A stretch of 64,000 bases of DNA from Desarmillaria ectypa (GCA_030407005.1 JAUDYN010000003.1:3472001-3536000), one strand, 5' to 3'; counted from the stretch's first letter, positions 1 to 12,206 are shown. Notes: generated by a model from the sequence alone, not told the origin. A program made the numbers and translations.

Positions 1-439
1 TTGTGCTTCACCCTGTCCAAGAACTCCTGGCGACACCCTGAGTGCCGGATGTGCTCAACACGGAGGTTCACACGCTTTTCGATGTATCGGTTGCCAACGA
101 CTTTATACACGATGACACCGACGGCATTGGGGGTGACGTTGTACACGATGCCTGTTCGTCTGCACCAAAAGAATCTCAATACCACCACCGACCCAAGAGC
201 AGAATGTGCTACGCACCCATGGTAGTATTTGTGGGGCATACCCTTTTGCTGGGCCGCATTGGCCTTGATATCGACAATGTCACCGACACGGTAGTTGATC
301 AAATACGTCGACAATTTAATAGCACCATGTTCTGCGAAAATATGGTTGGGTCCTTTATTACAATTGTGCAAGACTTACCCTTGAATCCCCGCTTGAACAT
401 GTGCCGCGTACGGGCTCGGTAACCGAAAGAGTGAGGCAT
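1..439 (-). CDS. RPL21: 60S ribosomal protein L21 (eL21), partial at left edge
   Basis: Structural protein of the large cytosolic ribosomal subunit. Three exons read on the minus strand: 439-379, 331-217 and 159 to the window edge, separated by GT-AG introns of 47 and 57 nt. The protein starts MPHSFGYRARTRHMFKRGF, joins to EHGAIKLSTYLINYRVGD, then IVDIKANAAQQKGMPHKYYH and, in the last exon, RTGIVYNVTPNAVGV and the RVEHIRHSGCRQEFLDRVKH stretch typical of eL21. Both split codons keep phase across the introns. The C-terminal part lies beyond position 1. It faces RPS9 head to head across 223 bp, which suggests co-regulation of two ribosomal protein genes. I see no lesion. Confidence 0.95.
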
Positions 440-662
440 CTTGAAGACTGTCGGTGGGTGAGTCGGGTGCCCTTAGAGTTATTGCAAGTACGCACAGTAC
501 TGTCGATGGTCAGTAAGGACTTTTTCTCGGGTGTTGCCGCAACGTCACTGAGTGGCTGAGTAACAACTTTACAGTTGTGACATGTCACGCTATCCACTTA
601 ACCGTCGTCGGTAGTAGTTAATTTTCTCGTTCCCTTCTACCACTACCGCCTCAAGAAACAAA
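440..662. promoter_or_regulatory. Shared divergent promoter of RPL21 and RPS9
   Basis: A 223 bp intergenic stretch separates the start codons of two divergently transcribed ribosomal protein genes. It contains pyrimidine-rich runs close to the RPS9 start but no canonical TATA box. That it acts as one bidirectional promoter is inferred from the spacing alone. Confidence 0.6.
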
Positions 663-1480
663 ATGCCGAGGTAATGCTCTTCTTTTTGCTTGTGATTTAT
701 GTTGATTTTTTTTGCGTAGGGCCCCTCGGAACCACAGCAAGACGTGAGCATCCAGTTTCCTCAAGATCCACCTTGTGTGGAGGGTTGCAGTGTGCTGATT
801 ACAAGCCGTGCCCCATGTTGCTTTTTACAGCTACAAGGTCCCTCGTCGACCATTCGAATCAGCTCGTCTCGATGCCGAGCTGAAGGTAGGGTTCTCTCTT
901 GTATATCTCTAATATGCCCTGATATCCTTGTATTTAGCTCGCCGGTGAATACGGTCTCCGTAACAAGCGCGAAATCTGGCGTATTGCCCTCACCCTTTCC
1001 AAGATTCGTCGTGCTGCTCGTGAGCTGCTCAAGCTCGATGACAAGGATCCCAAGCGTCTCTTCGAGGGTAATGCTCTTATCCGTCGTCTCGTCCGTATCG
1101 GTGTGCTCGATGAGGCTCGCATGCGTCTCGATTACGTGCTGGCTCTGAAGATTGAGGACTTCTTGGAGAGGCGTCTCCAAACCCAGGTTTTCAAGCTTGG
1201 TTTGGCTAAAAGCATTCACCATGCACGGGTTTTGATTAGACAACGGCACATTCGGTATGCTTTCGCAACATTGTATATTATATTATGCTTACAAGTTTCT
1301 AGGGTTGGCAAGCAGATTGTCAACGTTCCTTCCTTCGTTGTGCGTCTGGACTCCCAGAAGCACATCGACTTTGCCCTCACCTCGCCTTATGGCGGAGGAC
1401 GCCCTGGCCGCGTTAAGCGGAAGCGTGCTGCTGCCGCTGCTAAGAAGGAGGAGGGTGGTGATGATGAGGAAGACGAGTAG
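663..1480 (+). CDS. RPS9: 40S ribosomal protein S9 (uS4)
   Basis: Small-subunit protein of the uS4 family, which binds 18S rRNA and is needed for 40S assembly and decoding fidelity. Five exons: 663-670, 720-743, 831-885, 938-1254 and 1303-1480. The first exon encodes only MPR with a split codon, followed by the AP-RNHSKT micro-exon and YKVPRRPFE. The body carries the S4 RNA-binding region, including [20 protein letters not shown] and [12 protein letters not shown], and ends in a basic and then acidic tail ([17 protein letters not shown]...EDE). The length, about 193 residues, is normal for the family. All junctions are GT-AG and in phase. Confidence 0.97.
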
Positions 1481-1656
1481 ACGTACGTGCCTCTACTCAT
1501 ACGCTCGTTATATGTCGTTGCTATGTTATCATGTAACTGAAATCCCTCGAGCTACCCTGATTGTTGTGCCAGATGTTGAGCAAATACCATTAAAAATCAG
1601 AGTATTGATACAATGAGTGCAACCCAAACAGAATAAGATAAACTGTGCACAGTAGG

Positions 1657-2749
1657 CTACTTCCGAGCAAAGGTAATCTGCAGGAAAACTATTAGTTGTG
1701 TCTAGAAAGTGTTCGGTGAACATACCTTGATTTTGTTCTCCCCGTCGAGCTTGTAGTTGTGTAAAGCATCTTTTGCAACACCCGAACTTCCCTCGTCCAT
1801 GTATTCCACAAACGCAATATCCTTCTTTGACGGGATAAGACGGACTTCGTGGAGATTGGGATATCTGCAGTACAGGATCAGTAAAATACATGCATAGATC
1901 CATCAAGACAGCAACGTACTGGGAGAACAAGGTGACGAGCTGTTCTTTCGTAACACTTTCGGGAAGATTTTGCAAAAAGAGAATTTTGTTGGGCGGTAGG
2001 TACTCATCCGGCATTTGGACGTTGGGTCGTTTCGATATAGGTAGGGATGTACCACCGTCGACTGCGAAGCCATTAGCACATCGTAACTTTGGGGGAAACT
2101 TAGTAACACGTACTTTCTGCTGCCATCCGTTTTGCTTTGAATTTCTGCTTGAGCGGATTATTGTACCGCGTCGCTTCTGTTATCCACCAGTCAGTCAACG
2201 ATACCAACAGTAGAAACAACAACACACTCTTATGGTCCGTCCTCCGCGCCTTGTGTTCCTCGAAATGTTCCTCGTCCAGCTTTTTCACCACTGCGTCGGC
2301 CCGTGTCCGTGCAAACGATATTTGCTGGCAAACATGTTTACTTTAGTTTGTAAAACACACTTCCGAGACGAGAATAACGCACCATGGACTTGGAATACAA
2401 AGGGAACCCACGAACGTCATTCATCGCCTTCTCAGCTTGCTCTGGTGTCTCAAATGACACGAATGCCTGTCCCCGCATCCGGAGATTGCTATGCGCCACC
2501 ACATCTAGTACGCCATACGGCTTGAACAAACCCCGCAACGAAGATTTCAACACTGAATATTTCCCTGAGTCAGTAATCCAGTCCTTTGCAAGAAATAGAT
2601 TGCATAGTACCGTCAATCTTTATCTTTTCGTTGAGATTCTGAACGTAGAGAGTTTCACATTTTGGCTTGGGTGGTTCGGTGGGATTCGGAACAGCTTCGA
2701 TACCCTCCATGGTGTTGGTGGGCGGTGGCTGGGTCGCTACATCTGCCAT
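1657..2749 (-). CDS. U1A/U2B''-type spliceosomal snRNP protein with two RRMs
   Basis: Seven exons on the minus strand. The first two are 2749-2611 and 2552-2383. The N-terminal half carries an RRM with RNP2 ETLYVQNLNEKIKID and RNP1 RMRGQAFVSF, including the NLNEKI signature of U1A/U2B''. A basic linker contains RYNNPLKQKFKAKRMAAE. The C-terminal RRM contains NKILFLQNLPESVTKEQL and, after another intron, PNLHEVRLIPSKKDIAFVEY, ending ITFARK. The two-RRM layout matches the single SNF/U1A/U2B'' protein of many fungi, which binds U1 and/or U2 snRNA stem-loops in the nucleus. The sequence alone does not tell me whether it serves U1, U2 or both. Confidence 0.9.
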
Positions 2750-3009
2750 GTCGAATCGAAAATAGAGGATTAGACGGTTATAGTAGGAAGGAGGAAGGTT
2801 TGTATCTATTTGTTTCGGGGTTCGGCAGCTTCGACCCCAAATTGTTGATGTTACGGTTTGACTCCCAGCAATGTTATTGTCAAGCGCTCAGTAAGTAGAC
2901 ATATTCTAAAGGATTATTTGATGCATAACGTGACATGTGTAGTATATACAGGTCCAATCATGGTATTGGTATTCACAATCATAAAGACAGGAAACCCGAA
3001 TACGCCATC

Positions 3010-4374
3010 TTACTCTGAAGTTACAGCCTTGGGAACCATTCGCGCAATTAAAGGTTGCTCTGGGGATAATTCAAGCGCGCGGAAGTAGTCGATGTCTTCT
3101 ACTGGAGTATCCGCGTCGTGTCTAGGCAAAAATTTGAATCAGCATTCGAACTCATTACATCAAGACACTCACTTGTTGGCTAGATGCGTCTTGATATCCA
3201 TCAGAGTCAAGTGGCCACTGTCCAGTGACGTTCCCGTGCACGTTGAGCAGCACCAAACTTTCCTAGCCTGTTGCTATATGCCTCGCCTTTGTGATTCCTT
3301 TTTCTCCAGTTCCCTCGCCACGCGGCCTCCTCATCAGAAATCTTTTGCCATGTAACTTTCAAGTCTCCCCAATGTTTTCTCATGCATGGTGCAAATACTC
3401 GGGGAACCACATACTGCATCCAGTTGTATCGTAACCCATATCGCGGTGCAGCCCCCGTCGATCTGTACACACAAATGTGCATTTCGTCAGCTGTAGATCA
3501 TTCGTATTTCCCCCACGGACCTCATAATCCAGCATACACAACTTGAGTAACTTTTCATCGCGTCACGAAGTGATGAAGGCGGGAAGCTGCGACGTCATAG
3601 CACTTCTGACCATTTCTGGTGTCACGGTGATACACGACGGGAGGTCGATGAAGTATTTCATTTCCTTCCATAGCCATACATCCAGCAGACCTGGCTGGAA
3701 CTCGTTAGGTGGGGAGCAACCTGAGCACCATTCAGCTGCAACAAGGGATCGGCGCGCGCTGAGCAGTTCGGTTCTTGCTTTTTTGAGGCGATGCGTTTTG
3801 ACGTCCCGCATGTACCCCAACATAGTGCCTTCGATGAAGTTCCAGTCTGGAAGAAGGAAAAGGATTGTTAGTGTCTTTTTGGGAAAAAGGATGAGGTAGG
3901 CTTACTTTTGTCGGTGAGAGGTTTGGGCTGCTTCACCTCGAACTGGTCGGAGAAGAGTTAGTGCTCTCCTTTCAGACCATGAACCGGTTTTTTCGAGATC
4001 CTTGATATATGCAATCTCTTCGCCGTGCCCCAGAGACGTCAGTCTAGTCTCGATACTGGCAAAATGTCAATAAAAACTGTCGGACTCGAATCTTGTCCCA
4101 CTCACGCTTTGCTCCTCTGCTTTCGAATGTCATCGAGCTCTTTGGTAAGGCTTTCGCTCATGGAATCGGCCCATTCTGCACATTTTTTCGCATGCTTGAT
4201 TGTGTCTTTTGTCAGCAATGGGAAGGGAAGGGTATCTTTACGAGCCTTTACACCCGCTTTTCTCTTCCCGAAAATTCCTTCCTCGCATCCTTCCCGTTCA
4301 GAAGGTTCTGAGTACTGATTAGCAGCGACTCTTAGAGTGATATAGTCAAACTTACTGTGAAAGCTTGTATTCAT
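3010..4374 (-). CDS. Hypothetical multi-exon protein with C2H2-like C-terminus
   Basis: I do not recognise this gene. The minus strand has several coding-like exons with usable splice sites. The N-terminal exon from ATG 4374 is charged (EREGCEEGIFGKRKAGVKAR, WADSMSESLTKELDDIRKQR). A middle exon carries MLGYMRDVKTHRLKKARTEL and a tryptophan-rich segment (WLWKEMKYFIDLPS). Near the 3' end, WCCSTC is followed by HLTLMDIKTHLANKH, a C-x2-C ... H-x3-H arrangement like a zinc finger. The last exon (HDADTPVEDIDYFRALE) ends at a stop at 3010. Exon joins in 3200-3560 are uncertain because several frames are open. It may belong to an uncharacterised Agaricomycete family. Confidence 0.5.
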
Positions 4375-5077
4375 GGAAAGAGTACTCGAATGGATAATTG
4401 AACTTGGTGCACCAAATTCGGTTAGATCTTGATCAGACCTTCAAAGCCGGCTGATTCCCACGTGGGCAAGTCTCTGCATCACGTCTTTTACGGTCTTTCG
4501 CAGAACGTTGTCGCCCGCCTCCCTTTATAATTGTGGCCCACCATCTGCGAGACCCTGCAAGTATAGAGGGCCATTCAAAAAAGTCCGGAGCGCATCTGAA
4601 CAACCGTCGGATATTCAAAAAGAGTTAACCGTCATCCGGACTCTGGTTGATTTCCTTCTTAGGGACAGTGATCAGAATAAAAGCACCTTCCTTCCTTCAT
4701 GATTACTTGGAAACCTGGCGTCGCAAACGAGAAAATAGGATGAGAGAAGTGGGAATTTTTGATCCGAATTTGGTAGGCTCAAGGTTGCATGAGTGGCTGA
4801 TAATCAGTACTCAGAACCTTCTGAACAGCAAAGCAAGATTTTTTAGAATTTCGCCACCACTGTTATATTGGAAAGTCGGTATGACTGATATTGACATGGA
4901 AGGTACGGCGCCTCATTCTAGATACACATATGCTTAGCGACATATGTTTTCTCAAAGGCGCAGAATTTCTGTCAACGAAAGACGAAGACTTAGTACCTCA
5001 GGAGCTGGACAGCTCTCAAAATCGTATGTGCGTTTAAATTTGCAGCGCCGGTTTGATTGTCAGTCCTAATGTCCCAG
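4375..5077. other. Gene-poor stretch or unresolved N-terminus of the Crinkler-type gene
   Basis: No convincing gene. A short open piece around 4940-5035 (ICFLKGAEFLSTKDED...) may be an upstream exon of the following gene, but no splice chain joins it cleanly. Confidence 0.3.
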
Positions 5078-8000
5078 CATTGGCGGTGAACATAACGAAC
5101 CAACAGGGAGATGCCGTCATGGAAAATGTACAAGGTGGGTCAGACCATTTTCCCTCGAGCGAAAAATTCTAACTGTCTGGCAGTGGCCGCACAAGACGGC
5201 ACATCTCTTGAAGAAGACCAGATAGAATACTTAAATCGTGTGATTCTGAATAATTTACCAACCGCCAAGGAACCTGGCATACGCACATGGATTTCCACTA
5301 TAAAGCTGCTCGTACGAATAGAGGATCTTCTCTTCGAGCCGATGGATCACCCTGTGGACGAACCAGAAGAACTGATCGACCTCACGCAACAAGGAAGGAT
5401 AGATAGGTATTATGGGGAGGTATTAAAACACCGTTGAGTTTCGCTTTCATTTCTGGTCCTCATATATGCGCTCATATTTTCTCTTGCAGCATGGTTTATC
5501 GGTAGAAGATTGAAGTCAGGTACGTCCTAAGCTCTGATATTTTCTTCCCTCGCTCACCGTCTGTCTCCACAGAAATTAAGAATAATAGTTTAGAGATAAT
5601 GAAAAGTACCTCCCACGAATGTCACCAACATCGACCTATCACTCATTTTGTTTTCCAAGGAACCATCAAAGATAGAAAAGATGTAGAAGAGCTCGAGAGC
5701 ATGTCCAAGAAAGTCATGGACACTTTCTCTGATGTCTTGCAGGACTATGCGAAAGGACGCCTTGACTACCATTTTTCCTCACGGCACGACGGAAAAAGAC
5801 CTCATGCCGATGTCCATCATCCGGACGCAGATAGGGTCCACCTCCTCCTTGCCGGCCTCGGTGACCCCAACGAAACCCTCACCAGCTGGGAAGACGCATT
5901 TCATCGTTGTAACGAGGAGAATATGAGGTACTCTATTTCAACGTGGTTCTCTTTCCTCTCTCCTACCCCCTCATTCTGATTATATCTAGGATGGTCATCG
6001 ATTTACCTGGATACGGCAAGACCAGACTGCTCTTTGAAGCAGTCACTAAATATTTTTTGGTATATTTTACGTGCTCCAAAGAGAAAGCGACTTGGGCAAC
6101 GAGGTCAGGTGATGCTCAGTGGGTGGTAGAGTCTGTTAACGCGACTTCGAAAGGTATGTATGAGGGCGAGGAAGCACAGAGAGCATTCTACGTCCTTATT
6201 TATGCAAGGATGTACGTTCTCGCCTACTTCCTGGACCTGGTATCATCACACAACGTGGCCCCCTCTCGATGCCCGCCGCCGTCTCTTGCTGCTCCAAGCC
6301 TGTCCGCCAAGCCTCGCAGACTCAGAGGATCTCTTCGTCCACATCACAAAAGTAGCGCAGTCGTTTAATGACGAAACACTCCGCCGTGCTGCCGGAGAAT
6401 CCTTGGATAGGTTTTATGACACCATCAGGAAAGTTGTGCATGGCACCAACGACTCGCCGCGTATACACGTCACTTTTGATGATGTACACATTGCTACTCG
6501 TGATCCTTGGCTTTCCCATAGACGTTCACTCCTTGAGCAGATGCTTGAGATGGTGGAGTTCTCTTTGCAGCTGAGGGCGATTGTGTGTGCAGCATCGCAA
6601 GTTTCCTTGAATATGCTGAATATTGATGCACTGTGCCCGGGATCTTACCTGAGCTACATGCCGAATACCCGGTGTCTCCAGAGTAATAATTTGGAAAAGT
6701 ATGTCCTCCATCATTTGAAAGTCGCGCCTTCTAGGCTTGAGAGAATCAAGATGTGGTTATTTCCTCGGTGAGTCACTGATGTGCTGCTATCGAATTTTGT
6801 CAGCTTACTGGTGTCCAGACCGCGACTTATTGCGAGGATGATAGAGATGTACTTGGCTGCAACTCAGAGCGGAGTCAAAGAAATACCATACCACAGGATT
6901 TTGTCTAGTGCGATCGAAGTATCGACTGGGTATCGGCCTATGGATGCCATGGACTTGGAAGCACAGGAGGAGAAGATACCCGAGTTCATCCTTGGTCAAT
7001 CCTTTGGGTGTGGCGCCTTGGAGCATAAAAGCTTTAATGGTAAATGCACTCGACTGTATTTCATTCCTCATTTTCGCTGACAATCATTAGATCCTACATA
7101 CACGATGATGGTCTCCATGCTCCTCTATCGGTGGATGCTTAGCAATCCTTCAACTCTGAAACTTGAACGGAACGAATCCGCCAAACTCATTGAACTAGGA
7201 GTCTTCCCTCTCCCTTCTCTTGACCCTCGATCACCGACTCACTTCACGTGGAATGTTTGCGACGATGTGGCTTTGACAGAGGCATACGGCGCGACATCGT
7301 TGATGGCGCTCCTTGGCTTTCCCGGAGCCAATATCTTCAAGTACTGCATGAAAAAAGCGATAGTCTTCGACGAGGCAATATTGACTCAGAATGACATTTT
7401 TGAAAGAACCATGGTATGGACAATCATGGACAATCTAGGGAAAGAGAATGGGTGTGTACCAGAGAATATTTTTCACTTTCATGATGACGCTCCTCCGTGG
7501 ACCAAGCAGCCCTATCGGTTGATCTCATTTGCGAAAGAGCAAAATGTCCCTGTCCCTGTTACGTGGATGTCTGGTGCTTCGCCCCGACTTGGCTTTAGAG
7601 CTCGAAGACCTGATGATATCGAGCACTGGTTGAAGGACCCGAAAGGTGTTCCTTTCATTTTCAAGGATGATCATCACTGTCTTGTTTTTGTCGAGAATCG
7701 AATGACCCTGGAACGGTCAGTGATGGTAGTCCATGGCACCCTGGAGGGTGATGTTAGTGTATTGTTTCTTCTTTTGAGACTGTACTGACCCGGGCGCCAA
7801 TTCCTACAGTGCGAGATCGAGCAACAGCTGACAGGTATTACAGAGCTTTGTAAAAAGGTCGACACAAATTTCACTATCAAAACTTTCTGTGAGATTGTGG
7901 TTGGGCTAGCCTGGTTTATGGGGTCATGGCTAATTTGCAAGGTCGTTGCCAAGCTCCTGGGCCCTGGTCCAGCCCCAGGGGGCCAATCATCAACAAATAA

Positions 8001-8154
8001 ATTTTCGCAAAATGTTGTGGTTCAAAAAGGCAGTGCCAACCTTTTTGGAAGGTGTCGTCAGGATAGCGTGCAGCACCGACGTGTCGTCTACAACGGTATC
8101 AATGGCTTGAAAGACATAGAAAAGGGTCACCTTGGGCTATTCGTGTTGTCGTAG
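5078..8154 (+). CDS. Crinkler (CRN)-type P-loop NTPase, N-terminus unresolved, internal frameshift
   Basis: Multi-exon gene resembling basidiomycete Crinkler-type proteins, which couple a P-loop ATPase to a C-terminal effector region. After LAVNITNQQGDAVMENVQ the exons run through LNRVILNNLPTAKE and DYHFSSRHDGKRPHADV. The Walker A is split by an intron: ...NMR joins MVIDLPGYGKTRLLFEAV, followed by YFTCSK. A Walker-B-like strand is IHVTFDDVHIA near 6465. Downstream exons give LLVSRPRLIARMIEMYL, FTWNVCDDVALTEAYG and FIFKDDHHCLVFVE, ending in a hydrophobic segment and a tail to 8154. Between about 6236 and 6260 the reading frame shifts with no clean intron (FLDLVSSH continues in another frame as PPLDARRRLLLLQACPP). 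It is therefore either a young pseudogene or an assembly indel at a run of Cs. Biological role unknown. Confidence 0.65.
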
Positions 8155-8993
8155 CTGACTCACTTGACCGCACTGTAAATCATAGTTCATTGTAATTTAT
8201 ATTGGCGAGTTTCACAGAAAGCCATATAACTCAAGGCGTACGACTCTATCATCACTGACAACGAACGTAAGTTACAAAGACCCTACAAAGGAGGACTTTC
8301 GTGCAACGAGCGGCCTTGAATTGGGGCGGACGATGCTAGGGTCTGTATTGAATCATACGCAATCCTATATAATGACACCTGATTCAATCCAGCGCTTCAG
8401 CCTGCATACTATTTCGTGGCCATACGGATGATTTGAAGCTATGATGATTTTTTCTGAAGCACGCGCCATTTTCGGGTCGGCATTGACAGTTTTGACGGAC
8501 AACATGAAAAGGCTGGTCCTGAAATGTATGTGAGGCATCTGCAGATATGACTTGTCACGTTAGATAAAAGTATCTTGCTTGAGAAGGTCGCTGGCCAAGG
8601 GTCAACGTAAAATAGATCTATTTTCTACTCATCGACGTTTTATCTCGTTCCAGAGATCCCCCCAAGAACTCGGAAACAATAATGCCTGGTCGTATAGGGA
8701 TCGTTAGATCCATTACAATCCTGAATCGCTGGTATCCTAGTTTTTCTCAGAGGGTATGTGGAAAAGAAGGTGTTGATACGTACTTTACCACCAAAATCAT
8801 CCACAACCAGTGCCTTGCTTCCTTCATCAGGCGCTTGACGAGTCCTGCTCCTTAGATATGATGTATGGCCAAGCGACAGTGAAAGGAGCGCAGGAAAGTT
8901 GTCAGAAAGACAGACTCATAGAAACAGAAGCCAAGCTTTCGCACTATTTAAGGACAGAGGAAGTCGAGCGAACAAATGCAGAAGTCTAGTCGA
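8155..8993. other. Intergenic stretch
   Basis: No supported gene, RNA or repeat. It lies between the convergent ends of the Crinkler-type gene and the DUF3128 gene. Confidence 0.4.
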
Positions 8994-9597
8994 TCACATG
9001 AGTGTTTCTTCGGTGTTTCCTAAGACTTGTCGTATCTCCTCATCCGTAACAGGTCGGGGGAATGCCGTTCGAGGCTCCCTGGATAGTGCTAGTGTGAATG
9101 TGTACGATACAGAAATAGAGAAATAAACGAACGTTCGCATGGTCCATACATCCTCACTGCTCTTATCTAGCCTTCTCTTCGCCCACCATTCCGCCCGCCT
9201 ATTAATCCATGCTTCGTATCGCTGGTCGCTCTCCATCCATTTCATGCTAAGGCAGAACTTGAAGTCATCGTGTTTGTGCGCACACCGTGAGGATTCGCCG
9301 TGCCGGTACCAACATTTCACCTGGGAACGAAGTCGTTCTACGCTTCAGCTTGACTCGTCAACAGGCGTCGATACAGCATCGTACCCTGACAGCCCATTGC
9401 GAGTTCCATTAATCTGAAACAGGAGGGAATATCATCTGGTGTTGGATGTACGAGACGAAGATAGGCAGCCTCCTGCTTGACAGCAGTCACAAAGTCCACA
9501 CCAGTCTGCGACATAGCGGAAGAAGAAAGCAAGAAGCACAGCCACATGAATATTAATATGCTTCTGAACTTTGTTTAGCTCCGTTCGCTCCCACCAT
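8994..9597 (-). CDS. DUF3128 / EMI1-like protein
   Basis: Small cysteine-containing protein on the minus strand. After a poorly resolved 5' part, an exon reads TGVDFVTAVKQEAAYLRLVH then DDIPSCFRLMELAMGCQ. A 60-odd nt intron follows, then VKCWYRHGESSRCAHKHDDF with KFCLSMKWMES and EAWINRRAEWWAKRRLDKSS, ending EETLM. The C...C...YRHGE...C...DDFKFC pattern is that of the DUF3128 family (yeast Emi1, early meiotic induction), whose molecular role is not settled. The start codon is not certain: ATG at 9597 is one option but does not splice in phase with the next exon, so the 5' boundary is provisional. No obvious disabling lesion in the conserved core. Confidence 0.6.
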
Positions 9598-10025
9598 TTT
9601 GTCCGCTTGGGCGCTTGGGCAATTGCTTCTTTCACTTCATTATCTCCCCAGCTTCTGATGCTGTATTGAATAATAAGTTTGCTCCTTCTCAATTCATGAC
9701 GGCAGTGAGTGCTGTTGTCGGGTCCTCATCCATTCTAACGAGTTCCTACCGAGTCGAGACTGTCACTAGTACATTCATATGAAATCGTGGCTATTTTCTT
9801 GATCCTCTTGAATGGTTCTCTCTCTACATTTCAAATGGGAGGCTGCCGATTGGACGCCTTCTCGCCACTTTGGCAAACATTAACACGTATATGATGGACT
9901 GCTCCGCCTTACGTTCTTATCCCTTATCCCTTTCCCTGATGGCGTCAGCAAGCAATGTATAAATTTCGACGGAGGAAAAGAATAATCCTCATCTCAAAGC
10001 ATTGCGTCTGCTTAGTGAAGACCTC
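9598..10025. other. Intergenic stretch upstream of MFS pseudogene
   Basis: No gene seen. The N-terminal exon(s) expected for the downstream transporter are absent here, which supports 5' truncation of that gene. Confidence 0.4.
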
Positions 10026-11707
10026 AGGCTTGGTACCATCTTTTATCTCGACTATCTCGTCTTCGAGTTCCCGCAGAATCTGTGTCTGCAGCGTCTGCCC
10101 ATTGGGAAATGGCTGAGGTATGTCCTCTTTCCAATTAGTTGTCCTTGAATGACATCGTTCTTCGTAGCTTCAATATTTTGGTTTGGGCCATAACGTTATG
10201 TATGCACGCAGCATGCAAGAATTTCGCCAGCCTCCTCGTCGTCCAATTGATCCTGGGTATGTCCTAAGGTTCTATAACAACCGGATTTATAATTGTCACC
10301 TCCATGTTCTATACACGAACGGAGCAGACTTTGAGAGTCGGGTACTGGTGTAAGGGTGTATATGGGCTATCTTGCATATTTGCTGACTTCCTAGGTAGTC
10401 TTGATGAACGGTACTGGTAAGTATTTGTTCTTTCCTACGCACTTGAGTCAACCAATCGGTATTAGCACAAGTAATCTCCGGATTCATTAGCTTCGGGACC
10501 TTGCATATGAAAACTAATTCATTGACAGCCTGGAAACGGTGCGAAGCCTTTTCGTATCGACGAATGCGTGGTTCTTTACCCTGGAAGAACGCTCCTCTGC
10601 AGTTCAGCGAATAAAGTTCATTCGATATTGCCGACCTCTCCCGGTTATAGTAACCCTCTTTTCAAAATAGGAAAACCAAACAGGTGTCAAGAACCAACAC
10701 TTTAAGAAAGAACAGTACAAAAAACCCTTTTTTTACCCTTGTCCTGCTTCTACTCAAGCGCTGAACCCCAGGATGATAGAGGCCCTAACGGACATCAAAG
10801 CATGGCTATTCACCCTTTTCTCCGTGTTAGCCAACATTCCAAATTCGCTCGCCAATCAGCGACAGATAATTATCTTGTTGTTTGGTTTCTCCAACCTTAA
10901 CACCACTCTCCTGGGTTGTGTTGCCGGTGTTGTAGCAGTCTTGGCGGTTTGGAGTGGCACGGCCATGGCAGCGCGGATACCAAATAGCCAAGCATGGGTC
11001 GGTGTGGCACACCTGATACCGAATCTCGCTGCCGTATTCTTGATGCTCTTTCTGAGCTGGGACGAGAAGGCTGGTTTATTAGTGACGTTGTTCTTTGCTG
11101 GTAAGATGTTTCCGCTTTTTCGACTCTATAGTACCGCTTACCGATAATGTAGGCCTCGGGGTCACCGCTTTCGGTATGCCTGAATTCTCTGCTTACCACC
11201 GGTTTAACACCGTTGCAATGTTTTCCCTTTCTTGGCTGTCGAGCACTACAGCGGGACACACGAAGAAAATAACGTCAATACGATCATGCTATCCGCTTAT
11301 TGTATCAGTAATGCGGTAGGTCCTTTAATGTGGATAGAGAAGTACAAGCTCCGATACATGTTCCTACAAGCTTTTGCTCTTTATGTTAATGAGCATGTCG
11401 AACCAGCAATCGCGTACCCTGGATAATCTTCGGAGTTTGCGTCGTTTTTCGGATTATGACTCTGCTCGTGATTGGGTATCTGCTATCGGCTGAAAATCGA
11501 CGCAGGGATGCCGAGCCCGTTAATACTGTTTATGATAACGTGTACATTGAATGGTTGAAAGACGACGGTGTTATGGAGAAGGCTCGTGTCGACAAGGTCT
11601 GCCTGATTCTTTTCTATGTAGTTTCGTACAGCATTTTTCTGACGGTTCTACAGGATTTTTTAGATTTGACAGACAAGCAGAATCGAGACTTTAGATATTT
11701 TCTCTAA
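10026..11707 (+). pseudogene. Allantoate permease-type MFS transporter, decayed
   Basis: Related to the Dal5/allantoate permease branch of the major facilitator superfamily, proton-coupled plasma membrane importers of allantoate, ureidosuccinate or related anions. Recognisable pieces in order: TIFYLDYLVFEFPQNLCLQR, CKNFASLLVVQLILG, GSITTGFIIVTSMFYTRTEQ, VISGFISFGTLHMKTNS, WFFTLEERSSAVQRIK, MIEALTDIKAWLFTLFSVLA, TAGHTKKIT, IMLSAYCISNAVGPLMW, RVPWIIFGVC, and the family C-terminus DFLDLTDKQNRDFRY. Lesions: no N-terminal first helices; in-frame TAA at 10265-10267; loss of roughly 35 residues near 10540; a donor site changed from gt to tt after 10612; one base missing at 11274/11275. It cannot encode a full transporter. 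Confidence 0.9.
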
Positions 11708-12206
11708 TAGGGACACCCCAGTACTGTCTATGTGTCAGGAAGGTTCTGCTAGCGTATATGAAGAGTTATGATCTATGAGAGAGGTTGACAGAACGAAAAG
11801 GATACGTTTACAGACAGCAGATGGATTAAAAGACCTAGTTCGCGTCTGGAATTTTGAAATACCGCATGCCTTTCATTACTCGGGGGACAAGGGAACAAGA
11901 ATGGATGGAGAAAAACGAGCTCGGAAGCTATGGTGGTAGGAGCCAACGGTGGCCCTTGCTAAGATGAGCCCGTCCAGGTAGCACGATGAACACCATCGTG
12001 TAGGCTTGGTGCTACATCACCATCGGGGACATTTGCCGAATGAGAGCGAGACAGTCTAGCCCCGAAAAACCCAAGCCCTCCCCCCATCGGAGCTTTGTGA
12101 GCTTGAGAAAGACAAAGACCACGTATAATGCTGCAGTACATTTAGCTATAGGGCTTGAGTATCGAGCCGTTGACGTGAGTTTATCTTAAAGGACGTCATC
12201 CAATTC
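11708..12206. other. Intergenic stretch
   Basis: No supported gene, RNA or repeat. Confidence 0.4.

Noticed and set aside
42..422. Plus-strand open frame of 126 residues at the left edge
   Set aside because: It is the antisense of RPL21 exons and introns, which explain the region fully.
761..1249. Minus-strand open frame of 162 residues
   Set aside because: Antisense of RPS9 coding exons.
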